Of a stretch of 64,000 nucleotides of DNA, positions 17,462-25,073 are shown piece after piece. The stretch spans positions 119,409 to 183,408 of the forward strand of contig JAEWMX010000005.1 of the NCBI GenBank assembly GCA_023393065.1. The letters are read 5' to 3'. A program made the position numbers and the translations under genes. Numbering within the stretch: the first letter of the stretch is position 1; each line of letters starts with the position of its first letter. The notes under the pieces are model-generated. The model did not search any database and was not told the origin of the DNA. It worked only from the letters and a program-made list of their open reading frames with translations. This DNA comes from Bacillota bacterium (GTDB lineage Bacteria; Bacillota_I; Bacilli_A; RFN20; CAG-826).

Positions 17462-18325
17462 ATGAACAATTGCATCGTCAGGATTAACGAATCACTCGAT
17501 TCGTTTTCAAAGCAAGTCGCCAAAGTCGCTCGCTATGTTTTAGATCATCAGGAAGAAGTTATTCAGATGACGATTAGCGAGCTCGCTAAGAAAAGCAAAA
17601 GCTCGACGGCAACCATCGTCCGCTTTGCCACCCTTCTTGGCTTCAAGGGATATCGCGATTTTATCAAGAGTCTTTATCACGACGTAGTAAGCAATACTCT
17701 TTCTGAAGACAACATCTATGAAATAGATAGCAAAATGCCTAAAGAGTCAACCATTCGTCAAACGATCGACATCGTCAGCAAACTCAACATCGAAGCCTTG
17801 ATCAGCACTTTAAAAATCGTTGATGAAAAGTGTGTTGAACGAGCTGTTAATGCCATTAACGAAGCCAAACACGTAGCGATATACGCCCTCAGCGGCTCGT
17901 TGATCGCCGCCCAAGATATCGTCTTTAAATTCGACCGTCTCGGCATCAATTGCCGTCTATATGATACGCCCCACTCACAAATACTTTCAGCGGCTGGGCT
18001 CAATAGCGACGAAGTCGCCATCTTCCTTTCCTACTCCGGTGAGACAAAGGATATTATCGCCGCTGCTGAACTCGCGGCCAATCGTCGCGTCAAATGTATC
18101 TCCATTACTAAATATGGCGAGAACAGCCTGACTAAAACGTGTAACATCAACATTCAACACTCCTCTTTGGGGAGAGGGTTTAGAAGCTTTTCCACTCGCT
18201 CGCGCGTCGTTCAAGAAAATATTATTGATATTATTTTTGTCGCTTTGGCTCAACGTCGCGGCGATCAGCTAAAGAAGTATTATCAATTGTTTGACTATAC
18301 CGCACCGAACGGCACAAAAAAATAG
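17462..18325 (+). CDS. MurR/RpiR family transcriptional regulator
   Basis: This 287-residue protein has the family's two domains. Residues 1-77 are an HTH_6 DNA-binding domain (TISELAKKSKSSTATIVRFATLLGFKGYRDF). Residues 130-260 are a SIS sugar-isomerase fold (AIYALSGSLIAAQDIVFKFDRLG, FLSYSGETKDIIAAAELA) that binds a phosphosugar effector. AAGGAG precedes the start. Its likely targets are its own promoter (inverted repeat at 17384) and perhaps nearby sugar-phosphate genes such as the aldolases or the ABC operon; this is inferred from position. A strong terminator follows. Confidence 0.93.
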   Translation: MNNCIVRINESLDSFSKQVAKVARYVLDHQEEVIQMTISELAKKSKSSTATIVRFATLLGFKGYRDFIKSLYHDVVSNTLSEDNIYEIDSKMPKESTIRQTIDIVSKLNIEALISTLKIVDEKCVERAVNAINEAKHVAIYALSGSLIAAQDIVFKFDRLGINCRLYDTPHSQILSAAGLNSDEVAIFLSYSGETKDIIAAAELAANRRVKCISITKYGENSLTKTCNINIQHSSLGRGFRSFSTRSRVVQENIIDIIFVALAQRRGDQLKKYYQLFDYTAPNGTKK

Positions 18326-18359
18326 TGACTTAATGTCCATATAACGTTTTCGAAAAATG

Positions 18360-18390
18360 AAAAGCCGCTTTATAGCGGCTTTGTTTGTTT
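18360..18390 (+). terminator. Rho-independent terminator after RpiR gene
   Basis: AAAGCCGCT-TTAT-AGCGGCTTT is a perfect stem followed by TGTTTGTTT. With its flanking A-rich side it may also serve the convergent cold-shock gene. Confidence 0.85.
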
Positions 18391-18407
18391 CTATAAAGTT
18401 TTAACGA

Positions 18408-18605
18408 TTATAGCTTAACAACTTTGGAAGCTCTGAGTCCGCGTTCGGAATCTTGCGCTTCGAATTCAACACTTGCGCCGACATCAATGGTCTTGAATGA
18501 GCCCATTTGAAGTGCGGAGTAATGGAAGAAGACGTCTTTTCCGTCTTCGCCAGTTATGAAACCATAACCTTTTTCCTTGTTGAAGCTTTTAACTTTTCCC
18601 AGCAT
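18408..18605 (-). CDS. csp: Cold-shock protein (CspA family)
   Basis: This 65-residue protein is a single cold-shock domain with both RNA-binding motifs: KGYGFI (RNP1, residues 12-17) and VFFHYSAL (RNP2). Such proteins bind single-stranded RNA and melt secondary structure in mRNA. The start at 18605 opens MLGKVKSFN, the usual N-terminus, and AAAGGTG lies upstream; an in-frame ATG at 18650 would add an unlikely extension. It is a single-gene unit. Confidence 0.96.
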   Translation of the reverse strand: MLGKVKSFNKEKGYGFITGEDGKDVFFHYSALQMGSFKTIDVGASVEFEAQDSERGLRASKVVKL

Positions 18606-18704
18606 GATAACACCTTTCTGAATAACATAACGAAGTAAACCTATATTCAACAGTTTACCGCATCAGTTTAACATTTATTTTAAGATTAACAAGTAATTTG
18701 TTTA

Positions 18705-19997
18705 TTATTTGCTGCTGATTATTTTGGTCAAGAAGTAGCCTTGCCAATAATTGCTTGTGTTCCACAGATAAGGGACGAAGACAACTTGTATTTTTATGTT
18801 TTCTCCTAGATAGTCATTGAATGGGCATCTGAGGAAGTCGGCATCGCTATATAGATCCACGCAATCGATGTTTTTGGCAAAGATGGTTTTGGCCGCCGCC
18901 GCATTTTGATATGTCGCATAGAAATTTTCGTGGTAAGTATCCTCGAGGACGATGTAATCGCTGCCGCCCTTTGTGTACAAACTCACATAACCTTCGTAGC
19001 GATATAGATGAGTGAATTTGGATGAATAATTAGGATAAGAGGAATTTTCGTCGGTTTCGTATTTGTAATTGTATAATTCGTTTCCGGAGATAAGGGGCAA
19101 AGAAGAAGCCTCGATTTCTGTTTCAAATTTATTATCAGCCGGCCCCCTGTCGATAAACTCGACACCAGGACGGAAATTGAACATCGTGACAGCGGCGATC
19201 AGGCGATATGAACTGTTTATCGTGAAGCGATTGCCGACATAGTTGTCGCCATGGACGTAGATCGCATTGATACCATCGCTAAAAAGCAGCACGGCATTAT
19301 CGGCTTTTCCGAGGAAGGCGGCCTCAAAAGTGACGATTTTGCTAAAGGCAACACCTTTATTATTGAGTCGCAGAGAGGATGCATACTGATGAATTTCGCT
19401 TATATCATCCATCTCCTCTGCCAAGGTCGATAAATCGATTTCGGTTCTTGGAGCGGTATAGTGATTTTTCAAGACGACTTCAGCTTCTCCGATATAGATG
19501 GAAGGATTTCCGACGATTCGATAAAATTCGCCAATTCCCGCGGCCATATCATAATAAGTAAGAAGGTTGGCATTAACGTATATATATCCGGTGCTGTCGG
19601 CAAATAAGAATTTATATTGATTCCCATATTGGGATTTAGAAGTGCCGGAATCTAGTCTGGCAAGCAATTTGCCGGTGAATTCCACCAGGTCTGTTGATGC
19701 TCCGACACCGACGTCGTTGGCTAATGATTCACATGCCAATGAAAGAACGCGGATTTCGGCAATTGACATCACTTGTGGCTCGATACTCGTATCGCTTGAT
19801 GAAGAGCTAGAAGAAGAATTGCCACTCGTGTCGCTGCTTGTATTGGAGCTCGTGTCCGAAGAGACATCGCCACTTGTATTAGAAGAAGTATCGGATGTTG
19901 AAGTACTACTCGAACTGTCGCTTGAATTTGGTGTGACGCAAGAAGACAGAAGTGACAGCATTGCTATCGATATTAGTGTTATTTTTTTCAATTTCAT
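18705..19997 (-). CDS. Lipoprotein with Ser/Thr-rich linker, function unknown
   Basis: This 430-residue protein has a lipoprotein signal peptide (lipobox LSSC, Cys20) followed by a low-complexity linker of Ser, Thr, Asp, Asn and Gly at about residues 25-72 with a near-repeat of SSDTSSNTS. The folded part (about 75-430) holds OB-fold-like stretches such as YKFLFADSTGYIYVNANLL and GKADNAVLLFSDGINAIYVHG, a pattern seen in other surface lipoproteins of Bacilli, but I do not recognise a catalytic motif. The linker would place the domain away from the membrane. GAGGGG precedes the start. It is divergent from the heliorhodopsin gene. Confidence 0.82.
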   Translation of the reverse strand: MKLKKITLISIAMLSLLSSCVTPNSSDSSSSTSTSDTSSNTSGDVSSDTSSNTSSDTSGNSSSSSSSSDTSIEPQVMSIAEIRVLSLACESLANDVGVGASTDLVEFTGKLLARLDSGTSKSQYGNQYKFLFADSTGYIYVNANLLTYYDMAAGIGEFYRIVGNPSIYIGEAEVVLKNHYTAPRTEIDLSTLAEEMDDISEIHQYASSLRLNNKGVAFSKIVTFEAAFLGKADNAVLLFSDGINAIYVHGDNYVGNRFTINSSYRLIAAVTMFNFRPGVEFIDRGPADNKFETEIEASSLPLISGNELYNYKYETDENSSYPNYSSKFTHLYRYEGYVSLYTKGGSDYIVLEDTYHENFYATYQNAAAAKTIFAKNIDCVDLYSDADFLRCPFNDYLGENIKIQVVFVPYLWNTSNYWQGYFLTKIISSK

Positions 19998-20132
19998 GTT
20001 TATCCCCTCGTGAAAGTATACTATGTATCATCCTACAAAAAAACCTTATAAAAATTTTTTATTGCAACCAACTCGCGTGAGACTCTTCACTAAGCAATAC
20101 TATTTACTTTACATGTGTCAAATCGCTAATAT

Positions 20133-20141
20133 TGTTATATT
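20133..20141 (+). promoter_or_regulatory. Extended -10 promoter of heliorhodopsin gene (TGTTATATT)
   Basis: TGTTATATT fits the extended -10 style used across the window. A start near 20148 would leave a leader of only about 15 bases that carries the AGGAG ribosome site. Confidence 0.5.
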
Positions 20142-20162
20142 CATTAGGAGAAAAAAACGAAA

Positions 20163-20981
20163 ATGAACAACTACTTCGCCTTCATGCGGGGAACGACTGA
20201 AATGAACCGTCTTCGTCGCTTCAATGTCATCATGGGATTCCTTCATCTCGTGCAAGCCTTCGCAATGGTCATCCTCGCCGGCACCGTCATTCAAAAGATT
20301 GCCGAATTTCAGCCGGACATCGTCCAATTTTACATTACTTTTGACCCAGTTCAACAAGCGCTCGTCGTCGAATCCAAACATTTGTTTGCCCTTCCGTTTG
20401 GAGTATTAGTCGCCGTCTTCCTCTTCATCTCTGCCGGAGCTCATGCCTTAATTTCGCTTCCTAACGCCACTTACCGCATTTACGAGAGCGATTTAGGCAA
20501 AGGCATCAACCGCTTCCGCTGGTTTGAATACGCGCTGAGCAGCTCGGTGATGATCGTTTTGATTGCGACGCTTTTTGGAGTCAAAGACATCGCCTCTTTA
20601 ATTCTTATCTTTGTCGTCAACGCTTCAATGAACTTATTTGGTTTGGTCATGGAACAACTAAATGCCGGGGCCGACAAGAAAAACTTGAAGTGGGGTCCGT
20701 TCATCTGGGGTTCAATCGCCGGTATCGCCCCTTGGGCCGTCATCTTAATTTATATGTTTGGCACCGGCAACTACGATCAAGTTCCGTGGTTTGTCTGGGC
20801 GATTGTCGGTACATATTTCGTCGCTTTCAACACCTTCCCAGTCAACATGATCCTTCAGTATTTGAAGGTTGGCAAATGGTCCAACTACCTCTACGGAGAA
20901 AGAGTCTATATCATTCTTTCGTTAGTTGCTAAAAGCATCCTCGCCTGGCTCGTCTTATTCGGCGCGATGCAACCAGCTTAA
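20163..20981 (+). CDS. Heliorhodopsin
   Basis: This 272-residue protein has seven membrane segments and the full heliorhodopsin signature. The retinal Schiff-base lysine is Lys257 in GERVYIILSLVAKSILAW (helix 7). The counterion glutamate is Glu122 in RFRWFEYALSSSVM (helix 3). His28 (FLHLVQ) and His94 (GAHALIS) match the two conserved inner histidines of the family. Heliorhodopsins are light-sensing rhodopsins inserted with the N-terminus in the cytoplasm, the reverse of type 1 rhodopsins; most show no ion pumping and are proposed to be sensors or regulators. The gene has its own promoter and terminator. No retinal-synthesis gene is visible here. AGGAG lies upstream. Confidence 0.96.
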   Translation: MNNYFAFMRGTTEMNRLRRFNVIMGFLHLVQAFAMVILAGTVIQKIAEFQPDIVQFYITFDPVQQALVVESKHLFALPFGVLVAVFLFISAGAHALISLPNATYRIYESDLGKGINRFRWFEYALSSSVMIVLIATLFGVKDIASLILIFVVNASMNLFGLVMEQLNAGADKKNLKWGPFIWGSIAGIAPWAVILIYMFGTGNYDQVPWFVWAIVGTYFVAFNTFPVNMILQYLKVGKWSNYLYGERVYIILSLVAKSILAWLVLFGAMQPA

Positions 20982-21002
20982 TTAGCCATCACTTTATAAT
21001 TT

Positions 21003-21035
21003 TAAAAGCGCCGCGGAAACGCGACGCTTTTCTTA
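21003..21035 (+). terminator. Terminator of heliorhodopsin gene
   Basis: AAAAGCG-C-CGCG-GAAA-CGCG-A-CGCTTTT forms a stem with a single mismatch and a GAAA loop, followed by CTTATT. It makes the heliorhodopsin gene monocistronic. Confidence 0.8.
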
Positions 21036-21076
21036 TTGAGTGGAAAAATATAATAAATATGAAATATATTTAAAAC

Positions 21077-21140
21077 TGATATAGTCGCTTCTCCTTGGTT
21101 GAGAAAACGGAAAGCCAATTGAGCGATGGGTTTTTCTTCT
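21077..21140 (+). other. Short structured element with extended -10 and T-run, possible small RNA or attenuator
   Basis: TGATATAGT at 21077-21085 is an extended -10. After it, TCGCT (21085-21089) pairs with AGCGA (21122-21126) and TTGGTT (21095-21100) pairs with AGCCAA (21113-21118), followed by TGGGTTTTTC. This could be a terminator-like attenuator before the subtilase gene or a very short RNA. Confidence 0.3.
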
Positions 21141-21141
21141 T

Positions 21142-21169
21142 TTGTCTATCTATCAACATATAGTACAAT
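21142..21169 (+). promoter_or_regulatory. Promoter of subtilase gene (TTGTCT-16-TACAAT)
   Basis: TTGTCT at 21142-21147 and TACAAT at 21164-21169 are spaced by 16 bases, with transcription expected near 21176, just before the ATG at 21199. Confidence 0.55.
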
Positions 21170-21198
21170 ATCGTTGTTTTGTATCAGTGGGGGTTTTT

Positions 21199-24100
21199 AT
21201 GAATAAAAATAAGAAATTAGCGGCATCTGGCATTGCGTTTATGTTATTTGCCTTTGCGGCAACGCTTTTAGTAAATGGCAATCTAAAAAAAGAATATAAA
21301 CATGAAGATTATATTTTTAATGAAGACGCATATTTTGTTGAAAGAATAGATGACCCTACTGGATTAGTAAAAGCCCACAAATTAATCACACCAACCGATA
21401 ATAAGTATAATACTCAAAAAACGCGTTCTTTAGGAACGAGTTTAATCGGTGATATCGAAAGTGTCTGGAACGCATATACAGGCGAGGGCACGAAAGTTGC
21501 AATTATCGATGACGGCTTCGATTACACGCACCCCGAATATACAAGAAGTGACGGAACCAGCGCCATTTTATCTACGAGTAGATATTATTATGTCAGTGGT
21601 AACTCAGTGGTTTATCAATCCTATTCTACTAATCCGGCAAGTATCGGTGAAAGCTGGAATACTGAATACAATGAATGGGATACTCACGGAACCGCTACAT
21701 CGACGACAGCTGCTGCCCCGATGAATAATGGCGGTGGCGTTGGAATTGCTCCCGATGCCGATATTTTGGCACTAAAAATTGATTTCTCATTTGCCGCTAT
21801 TGATGCCGCGATAAAATATGCGATTGATCAGGATGTTGATGTCATCAATATGTCTCTCGGCGCGTATGCCCAAAGCTTTACAGATGGTTTTGGTGAATCG
21901 CAGATTGGATCTTCAGGAGTCGCCACATATTTGCAAAATGCCTGCCAACAAGCCTATAATGCCGGAATTATCGTTGTCGCCGCGGCTGGCAACGAAGCGA
22001 CTGATTACAAATCGTACCCGGCATGTAATTACAAAGTAATTGGCGTTGGTGCTCTCGGCGATTATGACAATAAAGGTAATGCGGACGCACTAGCAGAATT
22101 CACTAATTATGTAGGTGCGGGGCAAACCGGTGAAATAAATGTAGATATACTAGCCCCCGGCTATGTTTATACGGCTCATAAAACAGGAACACAAACCAGT
22201 CCAACGCGAACCTATGAAGATACTCAGGGAACATCCTTTTCTAGTCCAATAATTGCGGGGGCCGCTTGTCTTTGGAAGCAAAAATATCCAAACGGTACTC
22301 CTGATCAATTCTTAACTCAGCTTCAGGATTCCGCGGACGGCAAAGGATATTACACAGACAAAATGGTTCCTGTCCACGATTGGGATCCCTCACTCATTAA
22401 TGTCGGTCCGTCTAACATTACCAACGGAAGACTAAATGTCGCGAGTTTAATGAATGCCGATGATCCTTATGTTTCGACGGTCCAGTCTAGTTTAAATATT
22501 TCGGTCGGAGAAACTCGCCAAATTTCATTGGCTTCTTCGAACGGAACAATTTCTTATAGTTCAAGCAATGTCAATGTTGCTACGGTAAGCAGCACCGGAT
22601 TGGTTGAAGGCAAATCATCTGGGAATGCAACGATTACCATTACAGCAACCAAAAACGCCGAAACCGCGACGGCAACAGTCGACATCACTGTTGCCAGCGC
22701 AATCGCTTCGACTTCAATCTCCTTTAATCCGGAATCAATTACTTTAAATGTCGGCGGTACATATAATGCCGAAGAGACAATCGTTGTGGCTCCAAGCAAC
22801 GCTTCGCGTATTTTCATGTTTGAAAGTTCGAACAATAGTGTCGCGACAATTAATGAAGACACCGGCCTTATTACTGCTGTCGGAGCAGGTACGGCGGACA
22901 TTCTCGCCATCTCAGTTTATGGCAATGCCGATGATACTTTGGCCGTTACGGTAACAGCAAGCGGCTCTGGGACATATACAATTGGTTGGGGAACCGCTAT
23001 GGGAGATACCGGAACCTTCACTAACTTCTCTGCTGTTTCAGGAACCGCCGCTGGTTTTTTATCATATACAACCGCTCAAAACAACGCTTCAAGCGCCCCC
23101 GCTTATAACGATTTAAGCAAGGAATTAAGACTTTATTATGCTTCAAGTGGATCTGGTTGCAGCATCACAATCACCCCTCTTGCGGGGATGATATATACAG
23201 GTTTTGAAATAACGACCTCAAGCGGATATTCTCCAACCGTTAAATACACGATTAATGGTGGATCCGCCACCTCAATAACGGCAAGTGGTTCAACTTATAC
23301 TGCTGCTAATTTAAATATTTCTTCGTCACTGACAATTCAAAACGCCAATACGACAAACACGCAATTAAGAATTCTTACGATTGCTCTCACTTATGCAGAT
23401 TCTATTCCAAGCGATAAGATTATTCAGAGCCTATCTGCCTTATACACGGGTGGAAGTGTTTATGTCGGCGGCTCATTAAACGCCGGTTCCGTAAGCGTTA
23501 CGGCAAAATATACCGACGGCACTAAATATCCAGATGCCATTTTATCAACCAGCGATTACTCGCTTAGTGGATTTTCTAACACAACAGCCGGGCAAAAAAC
23601 AGTTACAGTCACATATATCGGTTCATTGCCAACCTCATCATCACCGTTAACAACGACATTTAGCGTAACCGTTGTGAATGACGAGGTAACAAATGTAAAT
23701 GTCTCAAATAATAAGACATATCATCCCGGAGAATATATCGCAAAAAGTGAAATTACAGTCACTCTTATATACGCGAGTGGCACCACAAATACAACAACTG
23801 ATTTCTCGTTTTCCAACGACGGATATCAATTCACTTATGCTGACACTAATAGCGGCGGTTCAAACAAATCAAAACTATTTTCGATCATCTACGACAGCAT
23901 CTCTTATAATTTCTCGGTCAGTGTGTCTCGAAACGCCTATCAGACGCCAAGTGGCGAAACAAACATTTTATCTAGTACAGAATTCGACGGATCAACTGTC
24001 TCAAAAAGCAGCGGAACGCAAAGCAGCACTGCAGTAAAAATCGACAATATTGATTTCACAGTTACAACCAACGCTTATATTTACCAATCTTGTCTTTCCT

Positions 24101-24714
24101 TTGGAAAAGCAACAGGCTCTATCAATAACGCAAATGCTTTCGAAAGAGATTTATCATCTGTTTCATTTGCACAAAAATCTGGATTTCGACAAGACGGCAC
24201 TATCAAAATCAGCAAGAATGGAACCACATGGATTACCTATTCTTCTAATGAAGTGTCAAAGGGTGGCTATCGTTTTTTCAAAATCGAATATACTAACACT
24301 TCTTCTTCATACAGCAACATCGAAAATATATCTTATACTTTGTCAGGACAGGACAACCCATTTAATGTTGCTAACTACATAATGTATGAAGATACAGATA
24401 ATCAGTGCACAACAAAATTTGATTTCGCCATTGATAAATTAAACTCAATGTCTAGCGCTGATAAAGAAGCCTTCTGGACATCTACTGATTATGCCATTTC
24501 AACAGCAAAGGAAAGGTTGTTAGCGTGGGCGAGACACGAAGGAAAAACATTAATGTATAGCGATGGTGCCTATCTCGTTATCGGCTCCGGTAATATTTCT
24601 TCTTTGCTTGATGAAAATCAATCTCCCACTTCTATTCTCATTGTCGTTATTGCGATGCTGGGTCTTGCATCATTTGGCGGATACCTATTCTTAAGAATCA
24701 AAAACGAGCATTAA
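21199..24714 (+). CDS. Surface-anchored subtilisin-like serine protease with Ig-like domains
   Basis: This 1171-residue protein has a signal sequence (about 1-28), a pro-region, and a peptidase S8 domain at about 85-400 with catalytic Asp104 (AIIDDG), His163 (DTHGT), Ser346 (GTSFSSP) and oxyanion Asn265 (AAGN). Two BIG_2 Ig-like domains follow (about 420-490 and 500-590), then further beta-rich Ser/Thr-rich domains, including a second Ig-like block around 740-860. The C-terminus has a Cys-containing helical module (about 1052-1130) and a membrane helix followed by Arg-Ile-Lys. It is therefore an extracellular protease held on the membrane. The start follows GTGGGGG; an in-frame ATG at 21142 lies on the promoter and is rejected. 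A closely similar C-terminal module ends the 39376 protein. Confidence 0.9.
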   Translation: MNKNKKLAASGIAFMLFAFAATLLVNGNLKKEYKHEDYIFNEDAYFVERIDDPTGLVKAHKLITPTDNKYNTQKTRSLGTSLIGDIESVWNAYTGEGTKVAIIDDGFDYTHPEYTRSDGTSAILSTSRYYYVSGNSVVYQSYSTNPASIGESWNTEYNEWDTHGTATSTTAAAPMNNGGGVGIAPDADILALKIDFSFAAIDAAIKYAIDQDVDVINMSLGAYAQSFTDGFGESQIGSSGVATYLQNACQQAYNAGIIVVAAAGNEATDYKSYPACNYKVIGVGALGDYDNKGNADALAEFTNYVGAGQTGEINVDILAPGYVYTAHKTGTQTSPTRTYEDTQGTSFSSPIIAGAACLWKQKYPNGTPDQFLTQLQDSADGKGYYTDKMVPVHDWDPSLINVGPSNITNGRLNVASLMNADDPYVSTVQSSLNISVGETRQISLASSNGTISYSSSNVNVATVSSTGLVEGKSSGNATITITATKNAETATATVDITVASAIASTSISFNPESITLNVGGTYNAEETIVVAPSNASRIFMFESSNNSVATINEDTGLITAVGAGTADILAISVYGNADDTLAVTVTASGSGTYTIGWGTAMGDTGTFTNFSAVSGTAAGFLSYTTAQNNASSAPAYNDLSKELRLYYASSGSGCSITITPLAGMIYTGFEITTSSGYSPTVKYTINGGSATSITASGSTYTAANLNISSSLTIQNANTTNTQLRILTIALTYADSIPSDKIIQSLSALYTGGSVYVGGSLNAGSVSVTAKYTDGTKYPDAILSTSDYSLSGFSNTTAGQKTVTVTYIGSLPTSSSPLTTTFSVTVVNDEVTNVNVSNNKTYHPGEYIAKSEITVTLIYASGTTNTTTDFSFSNDGYQFTYADTNSGGSNKSKLFSIIYDSISYNFSVSVSRNAYQTPSGETNILSSTEFDGSTVSKSSGTQSSTAVKIDNIDFTVTTNAYIYQSCLSFGKATGSINNANAFERDLSSVSFAQKSGFRQDGTIKISKNGTTWITYSSNEVSKGGYRFFKIEYTNTSSSYSNIENISYTLSGQDNPFNVANYIMYEDTDNQCTTKFDFAIDKLNSMSSADKEAFWTSTDYAISTAKERLLAWARHEGKTLMYSDGAYLVIGSGNISSLLDENQSPTSILIVVIAMLGLASFGGYLFLRIKNEH

Positions 24715-24902
24715 GCAATTACTATCGTCCACTAAATAGTCATCCAATTTTAAATAAATATATATTTTTACGCATGTGATCATTTTTATTTGCATCTACT
24801 TTATTTAAATAAAAAATACAACTACAAAATATTTTTATCAGCATATTTTTCGATAGCATCGGAGGTATTTTTGCGTTTACCTTTTTTTACTTCAAAATTG
24901 CC

Positions 24903-24931
24903 TTGTAAGGAGTTTTGAAAGTGCCTATACT
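24903..24931 (+). promoter_or_regulatory. Promoter of nrdDG (TTGTAA-17-TATACT)
   Basis: TTGTAA (24903-24908) and TATACT (24926-24931) are spaced by 17 bases; the same two hexamers and spacing occur before the TupA-like gene. The region from 24715 to 24900 is AT-rich with no gene. A hairpin (TTCAAAA / TTTTGAA, 24891-24919) overlaps the -35. Confidence 0.5.
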
Positions 24932-25073
24932 ATGTAATACGAAGACGCCAAATCTTCATACACATAAGGACGACTCATACAAAAAAGACGATTGAAAAGA
25001 CAGTTTTTTTGTGCGCCAAAAGCGTCCGTATCACTAGCCCAAAACCGTAAATATGATAAGGGAGGATTATTTT
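24932..25073 (+). promoter_or_regulatory. Structured 5' leader of nrdDG
   Basis: About 136 bases separate the predicted transcription start from the nrdD start. They hold a small hairpin (GAAGA/TCTTC, 24941-24957) and a larger one in which GGACG (24968-24972) pairs with CGTCC (25023-25027) around an inner ACAAAAAA/TTTTTTGT stem. I do not match it to a known riboswitch class. No clear NrdR box is seen. Confidence 0.35.

Noticed and set aside
19780..19930. Serine-rich repeat of the lipoprotein gene as a tandem DNA repeat or CRISPR
   Set aside because: It is in-frame low-complexity coding for Ser, Asp, Thr and Asn, without regular unit length or spacers.
24715..25073. Paired NrdR boxes before nrdD
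   Set aside because: Only loose matches to the ACACWATATATWGTGT pattern were found, with no properly spaced pair.
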